Counted from the first letter of the stretch, positions 24,380 to 34,266 are shown. The stretch: 64,000 bases of DNA from Enterococcus malodoratus ATCC 43197 (GCF_000407185.1 NZ_KE136482.1:992001-1056000), one strand, 5' to 3'. Numbers and translations are program-made. Notes: generated by a model from the letters alone, not told the origin.

Positions 24380-25261
24380 TTACCCAATAACCTCTTCAAT
24401 CAGCGACAAAAACAGCCGCATTTGCTTGGTAACATACTTGTTTTTATGATAGGCGTACAGAGCGATGATTTCCTCGTCGAGTTCGGTGGCTACTGGAATC
24501 AACGTTCCCTGCGCCAATTCTTCGGTTAACGCAAATTCTGGCAAATAAGCGACACCCATGCGGCTCATGACGTTCTTTTTGATGGCCTCCGCGCTCCACA
24601 ATTGCATCGAACAATTCAACACGATATCGCGTTCCTTTAAATAATGATCGATCGCTTCTTGAAAAACACTGTCGGGATAATAGCTGATCAGATCGATCGT
24701 CTTTTTCTGCCCCGGTGTCGTGAAATCAAGCACCTCAGGATCTTCTTCAGGGGAGGCAATCAACAGCGCCTTAAAACGAGATAAAACCGTGCTCACGATC
24801 GAGCTGTCCTCCCCGCTGACATCATAGTGAATACCAATATCTACGCTGCCATCCAGCACACCTGCCCGCACACTGTCACAATCCTGGATCAAAATAGACA
24901 ATTTTACCTGTGGCGCCGCTTCCTTGAACCGCTTCAAGACCGGCTGCATCTTATAAATCAATAGCGTTTCAGGCATAGCAACCACCAATGTGCCCTTCAA
25001 TTCATTCATTTCCTTCTCGCAATTGTACAGTGAATCCATGGCATGCAAGATCGCATCGACATGCGGCAATACACTTTCCCCCGCCTGCGTCAGCACCATC
25101 TTTCGTCCAACCTTTTCAAATAATTGAAGCTGCAGCTCTTCCTCTAGCTGTTGAATGTGAAAAGTAACAGTTGAAGGCGCATAGTTCAGTTCACGCGAAG
25201 CCCCTTGAAAACTCCCTGTCCGTAAAATCGTTTTAAACGTCTGCAAATATTTCAAATCCAT
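24380..25261 (-). CDS. LysR-family transcriptional regulator
   Basis: Regulator of about 293 residues. The N-terminal winged HTH is LKYLQTFKTIL through APSTVTFHIQQLEEELQLQLFEK. A LysR substrate-binding domain follows from about residue 90 (LVVAMPETLL, DGSVDIGIHYD, MGVAYLPE). The ATG at 25261 has AAAGGG eight bases upstream and is preferred to a GTG at 25270. It is divergent from the EamA transporter gene, the usual LysR target arrangement. Confidence 0.9.
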   Translation of the reverse strand: MDLKYLQTFKTILRTGSFQGASRELNYAPSTVTFHIQQLEEELQLQLFEKVGRKMVLTQAGESVLPHVDAILHAMDSLYNCEKEMNELKGTLVVAMPETLLIYKMQPVLKRFKEAAPQVKLSILIQDCDSVRAGVLDGSVDIGIHYDVSGEDSSIVSTVLSRFKALLIASPEEDPEVLDFTTPGQKKTIDLISYYPDSVFQEAIDHYLKERDIVLNCSMQLWSAEAIKKNVMSRMGVAYLPEFALTEELAQGTLIPVATELDEEIIALYAYHKNKYVTKQMRLFLSLIEEVIG

Positions 25262-25392
25262 TTTCTTCACCCTTTATTCGGCATTGTCGAATCATCATTT
25301 CTAAAGATTCGAATATTCAAAACCTTTTATTAGTGATAGTTTATAGGAAAGGGAATGTTCTTGCAAGGACATTCGGATTTAAGAGGTGCAAA

Positions 25393-26355
25393 ATGAACAA
25401 AACATTACAAAAAACCAGTACAGTTACAATCTTGGCCCTCATTTGCTGTGGCCTATGGGGGAGCGCTTTTCCCTTCGTTAAAGTCAGCTATGAATGGTTC
25501 CATATTCAAGGAATTCCCAGTCAAATCCTGTTTGCCGGCTATCGCTTTTTCCTTTCCGGCGTGCTGACCTTCATCATTGGCTGCTTAATAGAAAAACGAT
25601 TGCTGACCATCAAACGTACATCGATTCCCGCCGTCTTTGGCCAAGGTCTGCTGCAAACGACGATCCAATACGCTTTTTTCTATATCGGGCTGGCTCACAC
25701 CACTGGGACGAAAAGCTCCGTCATTGATGCCTCCAGCTCCTTCATCTCGATTATCGCGACACATTTTTGGATCAAATCAGAACGAATGACTTGGACAAAA
25801 ACGATTGGCTGTACTCTGGGCTTTCTTGGCGTGATCGTCATTAATCTGACCCCCGGCTCGTGGGAAAACAGCTTTCAATTCAAAGGCGAAGGTCTGCTGT
25901 GCATCACCGCAATCGCTTATGGACTAAGTACCGTCACTTCAAAAATTCTGACCGATCGCGAACCGCCCGTAGCAATCACCGCCTATCAATTGCTTTTTGG
26001 CGGCGGCACTCTGATCGTGATCGGCTGGTTAATGAAGGGCTCGGTTGGTAGCTTTGACACAAAAGGTCTCATACTATTCGCCTATCTAGTCTTTTTATCC
26101 GCCGCAGGCTTCGGCATCTGGACGCTGCTATTAAAATACAATCCAGTCGAAAAGGTTGCCATCTTCGGCTTCACCATTCCAGTATTCGGTGTCGCCCTAT
26201 CCGCATTGCTGCTAAATGAAGTACTTTTCTCCATGCGTAATCTGCTTTCACTACTGCTTGTTTCGGCAGGCATTCTGATCGTCAATCGCAACCAGAAAGA
26301 ACGAGAAAAAACCGGTGAACGTTTATCACGAAAAGAACATCCGCTTGGAAGATAA
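25393..26355 (+). CDS. EamA-family (DMT superfamily) transporter
   Basis: Membrane protein of about 320 residues with ten predicted helices in two EamA repeats. The first starts at ALICCGLWGSAFPFVKVSYE and the second near LCITAIAYGLSTVTSKIL. DMT transporters move metabolites or amino acids outward, and the substrate is unknown. The ATG at 25393 has AAGAGGTG upstream; a longer frame from 25333 is rejected. It is probably controlled by the divergent LysR regulator. Confidence 0.88.
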   Translation: MNKTLQKTSTVTILALICCGLWGSAFPFVKVSYEWFHIQGIPSQILFAGYRFFLSGVLTFIIGCLIEKRLLTIKRTSIPAVFGQGLLQTTIQYAFFYIGLAHTTGTKSSVIDASSSFISIIATHFWIKSERMTWTKTIGCTLGFLGVIVINLTPGSWENSFQFKGEGLLCITAIAYGLSTVTSKILTDREPPVAITAYQLLFGGGTLIVIGWLMKGSVGSFDTKGLILFAYLVFLSAAGFGIWTLLLKYNPVEKVAIFGFTIPVFGVALSALLLNEVLFSMRNLLSLLLVSAGILIVNRNQKEREKTGERLSRKEHPLGR

Positions 26356-26377
26356 ATTAAATAACTGACCAACAAAA

Positions 26378-26422
26378 AAACTGTCACAACGAGCAGATGA
26401 TTCCCGCTAATTTTGACAGTTT
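26378..26422. terminator. Terminator between EamA gene and C39-like protease gene
   Basis: 9-bp stem AAACTGTCA/TGACAGTTT (26378-26386 with 26414-26422) with flanking A and T tracts, probably used from both sides. Confidence 0.7.
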
Positions 26423-26492
26423 ATTTATTCGGATTACACTTCTCTTAACGAAGTAATCGTGCCCTATAGTTTGGCAGATTAGTCAAACTACC

Positions 26493-28073
26493 TTAACTAA
26501 TTCCAATCGCGCGACCATCCCACTCTTTAGCAAAGTCGGTAATCGACACCCAGGCCATCGCACCACGATCATAAGTCTTATTCGGACCACCCGATCCAGC
26601 TTTCGCGCTTGAGCTATAGTACAACGGATCATACACTAAGAATTTATTGTCCTTGTATCCAGCGATGACCTTGCAATGATTGCGGATCGTGTTCGCTTGA
26701 TACGAAGAATAGCCATAATACAAAACAGGATTGCCATTAATGATCCGGTCAACAATATTCTGCGTGCTGATATTGCTGATATTCGACACATTCTTATACC
26801 ATTTCTTCGCATAATTCGCTAGAGAATCCGGAGTGATGACCCAGCCGAAACCAGCCCCCGTATAAACATTCCCCTTCTGTCCGCCCTTATCATTCGGATA
26901 CATCGGTAAATGATCTTGCACATATTTCAGATCGACATTTTTCCCCTTATATCTCAACAACATCGTCATCGAAGCCCCTGCACAGCCCCAAGGACTAAAG
27001 ACAGGCACATATTGACTCACATACGGCACATTCAACGTTCGTTGTACTGGCGCAATCGGCTGTGCCCCGCCTAACGTGTACCAAGAAATCCCTTCATTTC
27101 TCCAACCAACCTTTATCAACGCATTTCGTTCACTTAAAAGCATCGTGTAATGATGAGAACCTGCTCCTCGCGAATTCGGGTTAAACACACGATACATCGG
27201 CATCCCAGCCCAAGGCGTGTGCCAAGCAATCCCTTCATAGCGCCAGCCAGAGCGTTTCAAATTATCTCTTTCTTTCCCATCAAGCGTAAAGAAATGCTCG
27301 CCCGAATTCGGATTATAAATTCTAAATAATTGTCTGCCAGACAAAGGCACCCGCATACTGATTCCTTCATAACGCCAGCCAAGCTTCACCAAATAATTTT
27401 TCTCATTCAAATTCATGGTGTGCAGATGTTCCCCAGAATTCGGATTATACACACGATAAATCGCAATTGTCGGAGCTGCGGCAGCTTTCGTTTCCGCTTT
27501 TGGAGCAGACGCAACCGCTGCTTTTGGTGCAGCCGTGGCAGCCTTTGGCGGCGTTGAAGCAACTGTATTCTTATTAGTTGTCACTTCCTGTTTAGCACTG
27601 CTATCTACAACCGGCTTTTCAACCACTTCCGGAGCATCAGGAACCGTTGAATCCCCTGTCTTGTTCTCGTCAACCTCTTTCGGATCAGTTACTTCCTCCT
27701 CATCCGTTGGTTTGGTCTCATCAGTCTCTTTCGGCTCCTCTATTGGGATCTCTTGTTCAGTAGTGCCGCCAGGCCCATCCGTCTCAGTAGGTGTACTCGG
27801 TTCAACCGGTTCCGTTGTTTCTGTTGACGGCGGCGTTTCCGCGACTTCCCCTTCCACATCATTAACTTGATTCTCATTCGAAGGAGCAGCCTCTACCACT
27901 GCTGCCGACTCCGGCTCGACTACCTGAACAACCTGCTCTTTACCAACCTCATCCGCATACGCAACATGTTCATCCGTCGCAAATGCAGAAGCACCCAACA
28001 ATCCCAAAAAGATAATCGGTGCAACAACCCACGTTTTTTTCCTCTTGTACATCCTGAATCTCTTCTTTTCCAT
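26493..28073 (-). CDS. Secreted DUF5648-repeat protein with C39-like cysteine peptidase domain
   Basis: Predicted secreted protein of 526 residues. A signal peptide (hydrophobic run WVVAPIIFLGLLGASAFA) is followed by a Glu/Thr/Pro-rich linker (to about 180) and an Ala/Lys/Pro stretch. Three DUF5648 repeats (YNPNSGEH-type) come next, then a Peptidase_C39_2-like domain with the candidate catalytic Cys in PWGCAGASMTM, His in RNHCKVIAGY and Asp in FLVYDPLYY. C39-like enzymes include bacteriocin-leader and murein-associated proteases, and the target here is unknown. There is no sorting signal, so DUF5648 may tether it to the wall (inference). AGGAGGG precedes the ATG, and a near-perfect Fur box lies just upstream. 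It shares module type with the protein at 6902-8575. Confidence 0.8.
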   Translation of the reverse strand: MEKKRFRMYKRKKTWVVAPIIFLGLLGASAFATDEHVAYADEVGKEQVVQVVEPESAAVVEAAPSNENQVNDVEGEVAETPPSTETTEPVEPSTPTETDGPGGTTEQEIPIEEPKETDETKPTDEEEVTDPKEVDENKTGDSTVPDAPEVVEKPVVDSSAKQEVTTNKNTVASTPPKAATAAPKAAVASAPKAETKAAAAPTIAIYRVYNPNSGEHLHTMNLNEKNYLVKLGWRYEGISMRVPLSGRQLFRIYNPNSGEHFFTLDGKERDNLKRSGWRYEGIAWHTPWAGMPMYRVFNPNSRGAGSHHYTMLLSERNALIKVGWRNEGISWYTLGGAQPIAPVQRTLNVPYVSQYVPVFSPWGCAGASMTMLLRYKGKNVDLKYVQDHLPMYPNDKGGQKGNVYTGAGFGWVITPDSLANYAKKWYKNVSNISNISTQNIVDRIINGNPVLYYGYSSYQANTIRNHCKVIAGYKDNKFLVYDPLYYSSSAKAGSGGPNKTYDRGAMAWVSITDFAKEWDGRAIGIS

Positions 28074-28089
28074 CTTTACCCTCCTAAAA

Positions 28090-28108
28090 AATAATGATTA
28101 TCATTATT
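28090..28108 (-). promoter_or_regulatory. Fur box upstream of the C39-like protease gene
   Basis: AATAATGATAATCATTATT on the minus strand matches 17 of the 19 bases of the classical Fur box GATAATGATAATCATTATC. It lies ten to fifteen bases before the Shine-Dalgarno, so a bound repressor would block transcription or clearance. This implies induction at low iron. Confidence 0.7.
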
Positions 28109-28537
28109 ATTAAACCATGAACCGCTCATTAATAAAAGCCCTTTCAAGAACATTAGTTACTTTATTTGTTTATTTTTGGGTTTGACAATATTTTTTAGAT
28201 ATTTAAGTGATGAATTTTTAGGCAGGATTATTTAAATACATATAGATTTGTATATTTATGAATGATCAGTTTTAAATGCCTTCGTACCCGTGTATTCTAT
28301 CTTAATTTGCCCCCTGATTGTAACGACTATCATTTAAACCCGTCTGTTGGAAAACTGAGCACTCATGATTTACAAATTCATCTCATTGCATTAATAGATC
28401 ATCCTTCGATGTAAAACACAGACTTATCCTACATTAGGTGATGCTTAAAACATTTTCTTCTCCAAATTTTTCAAAAATAAATTAAGCGAGTGCCTGATAC
28501 TTTTCCAGGTAGGTTTCATTTTTGGAGCATATAGAAA

Positions 28538-28588
28538 AGGCAACACTTAAAACAAGAGACTCTACATCCTTTGTTTTAAACGTCGCCT
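28538..28588 (-). terminator. Orphan minus-strand terminator
   Basis: 18-bp stem (28571-28588 with 28538-28555) with three G-U pairs on the minus-strand RNA only, followed by a T-rich run. This orientation fits the decayed BglG-type gene just upstream. Confidence 0.65.
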
Positions 28589-28639
28589 GCTTGATTAGTT
28601 AGACTCTCGATTATTTAATTAGTCGATGGATGTGGAGAA

Positions 28640-28834
28640 TCAAGTACTTCTTGATTTCCAATAACAATGCATTTTGAATCGATTTACCGCATTATTAATG
28701 TGATCCACCACCTCGACATAGGTATTGCCATCAAACATTCAATCAAGCTCAGCTCCGAAAGTCGGCCCTCTGCTGATCAGGATATGCTCCAAACCCTTCC
28801 TATCAATCATCAAGACAACATTGTTGTTAAAAAC
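28640..28834 (-). pseudogene. Remnant of a BglG/LicT-family antiterminator (CAT domain plus PRD fragment)
   Basis: On the minus strand VFNNNVVLMIDRKGLEHILI continues to SRGPTFGAELD and then a stop. This matches the RNA-binding CAT domain of LicT-like proteins, which typically reads NNNVVLV...G.E.I..G.GIGF. After the stop, the same frame continues with a fragment ending VEVVDHINNAVNRFKM, which resembles the start of a PRD (DHInfAieR). Start codon, most of both PRDs and the reading frame are lost. No beta-glucoside PTS genes remain nearby. Confidence 0.6.
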
Positions 28835-29168
28835 TCTTCTTTATTCTCAGCAAGTTCTCACCAGATCCCCCAGCAAACTTTCAATCGATATAATCTCCTT
28901 TTTATTGAGACTCAATCAAACATACTATTTGATCATCAAAAGACAGTATTCTGATTTTTTCTGTTAGACTTGAGCTTCCACTCTTTAAAGGTTACAATAT
29001 TCGTTAATTCGATAACCAATAAAAATACTTGTAATGTAGTTTAATTACGCACACAATTAATGTTACTACATTTCTATAGAAATAGTTATTATTTTTTTGT
29101 GATGGATATAGCAAATAGTTCAGCAAGACTATTTATTAATCGAGAAAACTCATCTGAAGGAGGAACGA

Positions 29169-31370
29169 ATGAATTCAAAGCCTTTACTTAATAAAATTTC
29201 TGATTACTTTTTTAGTATGAGTGACGAAAAATCTAAATTGACTGCAGAATTAAAAATATTAAAACAACAATTAAAAGAGCAAAAAGAGAATATTGATAAA
29301 TTGACCTCGAAAATCGAAAACAAAGAAAAACGAATGGATGAACTTAATACGCTGACAGAAACTTTAAGGAAAGAAAATGAAGTAAAAATTAGCGACAACC
29401 TTTTGCTTTCAAATAAATTGAAGGTCTATGAAGATAGATTTGGAATAATTGAAACAATACCAAATCCTACTTCTGATTTATTCTCTCCTACTGATCCTGA
29501 TGCCAATGTACTATATCATCTGATAAAATTTAATGGCGGTAATAAATTTAGTTCGGATCAATTAGCAGCTATTCGTTTCGACATGAAAACTCATTTGAGA
29601 ATAATAGCGGGAGCGGGAAGTGGAAAAACTCAAACTATTTGTGCAAAAGCAGCCTATTTAGTTCAATACCAACAGATCAAAGAAGAATCGATCGTAATGT
29701 GTACTTTTTCAAACAAAGCTGCTCAAGAAATGAATGAACGAGTCGTAAAATATATGAACGGTAATAACAAAATCAAGGTAAAAACATTTCATAGCTGGTT
29801 CAACCATGAAGTTCAGATTTTGAAAGAAACATTTCCTCATCTATCAAACGTAGGAATACCAGGGGAAATAAAAAAAGAGAAAATTGACAAAGTCATCAGA
29901 AACTTGATTAAGAAGTACAATCTATACAATTTTGATAAATTTGAAGACACGAGCATCGTAAAGCGTTTGAGTTATTGGATAAATATGGGGTTTACTGACA
30001 CAGACATCATACATTTTATTGAGGAACATTTTGATAAAGAGAATTTTTTTGAAGACACAAAACTAAGCACTGTTTTTAAACTTTTTCTAGATGAATTCGA
30101 AACAATAAAACGTAGTGATGGAATCATTTCTTTTGATGATATGATGAACAATTTGAAACTCATTTTGGAAACTGATGAAATTGCTTTAAAGTATATACGC
30201 GATAAATATCGTTATATTTTCATCGATGAATTCCAGGATATCAATTCTCTACAAAAACGAATCATTGAACTGATTTGTCCACCCGATAAAGAAAATGGTA
30301 CTAAATCAAAGACGAAATTGATTATTGTAGGTGATGACGACCAGAGCATTTACTATTTTCGTGGAGCTGAACCTAAGTACATTAAGGAGTTTGATCAAGA
30401 ATATGAACAAACCTCATTAAGTTTAATGACAAATTACCGATCAAACCTTCCGATTGTTCAAGCCGGTAACGTCCTTATTCAAAACAATGAACACGATCGA
30501 ATTTCAAAGTCTATGGTAGCGAATAATAAGGATATTTCTAACGATTGTTTTATTGCTGGGTTTGAAGACGAAAATTCCGAAGCCAACTGGATAACTGACA
30601 ATATCTTTAAACTGGCCGAAAAAGAAGAACCCTTTGCTTTCGACAATTCTCATCCAAACTATTCCGATATATTAGTTCTATATCCAACAAAATTACAACT
30701 TAGATCACTCATGAAGTACTTAACAATGAAAGACATTCCTTTCGTAACAAAAGTTGAAGACAACCTCTTAGGCATCTTTTCAATAAATTTGTTCAAAGTG
30801 CAGTTTGATTTACTTAAAAAAGCAAGAAGTGCTAAAAACAGACAGGAAAAAGAAGAAGTTCTTAAAGAATTGATTCAACAGTATGCCTCATGCTTCTATA
30901 TCAAATATGCTACTAGTGCTTCGTTTGCAAATAGATTCTTTGCTAATGAGCAATATCCCGACGAGAATATCAGTAAGGAAATTGTTCATTTTCTTGGTAA
31001 AGAGAGACGATTATCAAGTAAAGAAAAGTTTTCTTCTATGATTTTCTTTGAACAAGTAGAATCCCTGCTAAATCATAATGATTTAGATTTGAAAAAAATT
31101 GCTGATTCACTCATAAATACGCGAAAATTCAAAGCTGACTTGGACGAAGAGGAATTATTATGGTTGAAGAACGAACTATACGATAAAGAGAATTGGAAAG
31201 GTCTTTCAAATTACCATCAACAAACTGTGACGCAAAATGACAACATAAAAAAACGTTTAGATGAATATGATAGTGGTCGACTCAATGCTGTTTGTCTTAT
31301 GACTATTCATTCAAGTAAGGGGCTAGGAAAAAAGAATGTTTTTGTCAGAGGTGTTTACGAGGGTCTGTAA
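29169..31370 (+). pseudogene. UvrD/Rep-type DNA helicase truncated by an IS256-family element
   Basis: Superfamily 1 helicase of which 733 residues remain. An N-terminal coiled coil (about 18-90, Lys/Glu/Leu-rich) is followed by the helicase core: motif I AGAGSGKT (about 148-155), Ia CTFSNKAAQEM, II FIDEFQD, III GDDDQSIYYFRGA, IV NYRSN and V LMTIHSSKGLG. Motif VI (the TRA region) is missing because the frame runs into the IS end at 31361, which supplies the stop codon (GGT CTG TAA). A strong AAGGAGG precedes the ATG. Long coiled-coil UvrD proteins occur in DNA repair and in some defence loci; I see no partner gene here. The product is probably inactive as a helicase. Confidence 0.82.
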
Positions 31371-32066
31371 AGAGTTTTGTGTAAGTTCTTTTTCCTTTAA
31401 ATATAATCAGTCACGCGATTTTCAAAAAAGATGACAAATTGTGACAAAATCTGACCCCAATTTTGGACCTTCATGGTCCATTTTTTTGTAACATCCATCG
31501 TAATGAGATACAGCATTTTTAGCAGTGACTCATCCGATGGAAAGACACTTTTTGACTTTGTTGGCTTGCGAAGCTGCCGGTGAAATCCTTCAATCACATT
31601 CGTTGTGTAAATGATGCGGCGTAATTCTGCAGGATACTTGAAAAAGGTCGCTAATTCCGTCCAATTGTCCATCCAGCTTTTTGTGATAATTGGATATTTT
31701 TTACCCCATTTTTCATCAAATGTACTGAGCGCCTCCAACGCTAATTCTTCTGTGGAAGCTTTATAGATAGGCTTTAAATCAGTCGTTACCGCTTTCAAGT
31801 CCTTATAGCCGACAAATCGAATACTGTTGCGGATTTGATGCACGATACATTTTTGAACTTCTGTTTTCGGAAAAGTTGCTTGAATCGCGTCACTAAACCC
31901 TACTAGATTATCCGTACAGGCAATCAAAATGTCCTGTACTCCGCGATTTTTCAATTCATTTAACACAAGCAGCCAGAATTTTGACGACTCGTTTTCACCA
32001 ATCCATATACCTAGAACATCCTTGTAGCCTTCAATCGTTACTCCTAAAACGACATAAGCCGCTTTT
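31361..32066 (-). mobile_element. Truncated IS256-family insertion sequence
   Basis: The left end begins with GGGTCTGTAAAGAGTTTTGT, as in several IS256-family ends (from memory). The transposase C-terminal portion follows on the minus strand. The element is cut at 32066 by the IS21-type element. Its other half is not found on the far side of IS21 (34229 onward), so a deletion accompanied or followed the second insertion. Confidence 0.8.
31397..32066 (-). pseudogene. IS256-family (mutator type) transposase, C-terminal part
   Basis: The reading frame runs from the IS21 junction (KAAYVVLGVTIEGYKDVLG) through IGENESSKFW, the family block with the second catalytic Asp (ILIACTDNLVGFSDAI), KCIVHQIRNSIRFV and the C-terminal TTNVIEGFHRQLRK. 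About 220 residues of an expected 390 remain, and the first catalytic Asp region is gone. An internal Met at 31966 is not a real start. Confidence 0.88.
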
Positions 32067-32169
32067 TGTAAAGGGCCACGATAAAATGTAGGAAAAGGGC
32101 CATCGAAAATGTAGGTTAGATTTAAAATCTGATATTCTTTTTCATGAAACCATTCAAGGAGAGTGACTC

Positions 32170-33396
32170 ATGCGAAAAGATGTCTTAGAAGGAGTCTTAC
32201 GACACATTATGAACGATATTCAACCTAACTATGCAGCCATGGCCAAGCAATATAATTGTGATTACCGAACAGTCAAGCGTTACTATGAAGCTGGAACTAA
32301 AGGGGAAGTAGAACAGATCAAAAAGAGACAATCTTCTGCTCCTCTTTTATTAAGCGGTTTTGAAGAAATTATTAAAGATAAAATGGAGTTAAGCTGTTCC
32401 GCTTCTTCAATTTATTATTTTATTAAGAAAAAAGGATATCAAGGTGGCTATACCACCGTCAAACGATATTGTCGGAACTATCGAGAAAAGCGTGTAAAAA
32501 AGGCAACCATTCGAATTGAAACGACGCCAGGTCTTTCTGCTCAAGTCGATTGGAAAGAAAATATTAAGATGGTGAGTAAACATGGTGAAGTCTTTTACTT
32601 CAATCTTTTTCTATATATTCTAGGCTATTCTCGCATGAAATACTTAGAGGTAACCTTTGATCGAACCCAAGCGAATGTCTTCAATTGTTTGGTCAATGCG
32701 TTTGAGTACTGCGGGAATGGTGTTCCTCAAGAAATTTGGTTTGACAATATGAAAACAGTTGTTGATAGAAGTAAAAGCCAATTTGGTCAAACCGTTTTTA
32801 ACGAAAAATTTCGTCAATTTGCTAAAGATGCTGGATTCAATCCGATTGCTTGTCGCCCTTTTCGTCCACAAACCAAAGGCAAAGTTGAAGCTTTAGCTCG
32901 TACTGTTAACCGCTTAATGGTCTTTAACTACGAGTTTGAAAATGAGCAGGAGCTAAAACGAATCGTCTATGAGTTTATGAATGACTTAAATAATGAACGT
33001 TCTCAAGCAGTGAATAATCATCCCTCTAAGCTTCTTATAGATGAACAATCGGTGTTGCGTCCTTTCAATCGTTTAGAATTAGTCAGATATGTTTCTAGAA
33101 CCCAACACGTAATTAGAAAAGTTTCCATTGAATCCATGGTCCAATATCAAAACTCAAAGTATTCTGTTCCCGTGAAATATATTGGTAAAGAGGTAACTTT
33201 AGATGTCCGTAAGGACAGTCTATTCATTTGGTATGGCCATCAATGTATTCGCTCGCACCCATTAAGCAAAAAAACCTTAAATTATCAACGTGATGACTCT
33301 CTTGAGATTCTTCGATCTGATGTCTTCAAATACTTAGAAGACGAAGAGTTGGAGCGCTTTGTAGAAGAAAATTTAGATGCTTACGATGAATTATAA
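32170..33396 (+). CDS. istA: IS21-family transposase IstA
   Basis: DDE transposase of 408 residues. An N-terminal HTH region (YNCDYRTVKRYYEAG) is followed by the integrase core with catalytic residues in SAQVDWKENI (D), EIWFDNMKTVV (D) and PQTKGKVEALARTVN (E). The C-terminal DNA-binding part contains YSVPVKYIGK. AAGGAGAG precedes the ATG. istB starts 11 bases after its stop. Confidence 0.95.
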   Translation: MRKDVLEGVLRHIMNDIQPNYAAMAKQYNCDYRTVKRYYEAGTKGEVEQIKKRQSSAPLLLSGFEEIIKDKMELSCSASSIYYFIKKKGYQGGYTTVKRYCRNYREKRVKKATIRIETTPGLSAQVDWKENIKMVSKHGEVFYFNLFLYILGYSRMKYLEVTFDRTQANVFNCLVNAFEYCGNGVPQEIWFDNMKTVVDRSKSQFGQTVFNEKFRQFAKDAGFNPIACRPFRPQTKGKVEALARTVNRLMVFNYEFENEQELKRIVYEFMNDLNNERSQAVNNHPSKLLIDEQSVLRPFNRLELVRYVSRTQHVIRKVSIESMVQYQNSKYSVPVKYIGKEVTLDVRKDSLFIWYGHQCIRSHPLSKKTLNYQRDDSLEILRSDVFKYLEDEELERFVEENLDAYDEL

Positions 33397-33406
33397 GGAG
33401 GCTCAT

Positions 33407-34168
33407 ATGTCAAATTACCATCAGTTATTAAATCAATTATCAGATTTAAATCTTACCTGTATCAAAGAAATTTTACCTGCCCATTTAGATGAAGTAGCTA
33501 AAAATGAACAATCTCTAGTTGATTCTTTATTTGAATTAACACATCAAGAAATTAGCTATCGTAGAAAGGAGACCCAAAGAAAAATTTTAAAACGGGCAAT
33601 GTTTCCCTATCATAAACGCCTTCATGATTTTAACTTTGATTTTCAACCCAAAATCAAAAAAAGTGAAATTCAAGATTTAGTGACATTACGCTTTTTAGAC
33701 ACGTATGACAACCTTTTATTCATTGGAAATAGCGGTGTTGGAAAAACTCATTTAGCCGTTTCAATTGGTTTAGAGTGTATTGATAGAGGGCAGAGCTGTT
33801 TATTTATCACTAGTACAGAACTGGTTAATCGACTTATCCGGGCACATAAACGTGGGACAAGTGATACCATGCTCAAAAAATATGCGAGCTATTCTGTATT
33901 AATTATTGATGAAGTCGGGTATCTCCCCTTCTCAAAAGAAGGATCTAACTTACTGTTTCAACTAATTAATATGCGATACGAAAGAAAATCAACGATTATT
34001 ACAACGAATATTCCTCTGTCTCAATGGTCCGAAATTTTTGGTAATAAGAAATTGACTAATGCTTTATTGGACCGATTGGTCCATCATTCTAAAATTATTC
34101 AAATTACAGGACCTTCCTATCGAATGAAAAGTTATAGTGAAACGAAAGGAAAAGAAACGAAACGATAA
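33407..34168 (+). CDS. istB: IS21-family helper ATPase IstB
   Basis: DnaC/DnaA-like AAA+ protein of 253 residues that assembles with IstA for target selection. Walker A is IGNSGVGKTHLA, Walker B is SVLIIDEVGYLPF, and sensor 1 is ITTNIPLSQW. The ATG at 33407, directly after AAGGAGG, is the start; a longer frame from 33377 overlaps istA and lacks a ribosome site. Confidence 0.95.
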   Translation: MSNYHQLLNQLSDLNLTCIKEILPAHLDEVAKNEQSLVDSLFELTHQEISYRRKETQRKILKRAMFPYHKRLHDFNFDFQPKIKKSEIQDLVTLRFLDTYDNLLFIGNSGVGKTHLAVSIGLECIDRGQSCLFITSTELVNRLIRAHKRGTSDTMLKKYASYSVLIIDEVGYLPFSKEGSNLLFQLINMRYERKSTIITTNIPLSQWSEIFGNKKLTNALLDRLVHHSKIIQITGPSYRMKSYSETKGKETKR

Positions 34169-34266
34169 AGAGAAAACTACCTACAATTTCAATGGCCCAA
34201 AACCAACATTTTATTATGGCCCTTGACACAGTTTATCAATAACCCTGCACAGCCATTTTTTAAAGC

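Larger units (their letters stand above)
28109..29168. other. Long intergenic region with an orphan terminator and a decayed antiterminator gene
   Basis: About 1 kb without an intact gene. It contains a minus-strand terminator (28538-28588), a BglG/LicT-type remnant (28640-28834) and the promoter region of the helicase gene. Positions 28109-28530 show nothing I can name. Confidence 0.5.
32067..34228 (+). mobile_element. Complete IS21-family insertion sequence
   Basis: About 2.16 kb bounded by inverted termini: left TGTAAAGGGCCACGATAAAA, right (read inward on the minus strand) TGTCAAGGGCCATAATAAAA. Both ends repeat a second GGGCCAT...TGTAGG motif inside, as IS21 ends do. It carries istA and istB in order. 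No clear target duplication is visible, in line with loss of the flanking IS256 half. Confidence 0.88.

Noticed and set aside
28667-28954. 95-codon plus-strand frame in the intergenic region before the helicase
   Set aside because: It has no ribosome site and no family. The opposite strand carries the more convincing BglG/LicT-type remnant.
32060-34236. Target-site duplication flanking the IS21-type element
   Set aside because: The bases next to the two ends do not match over 4-8 positions, so no duplication can be claimed.
29169-34266. Helicase region as an intact phage-defence system
   Set aside because: The helicase lacks motif VI and its C-terminus, and no nuclease or other partner gene is present.
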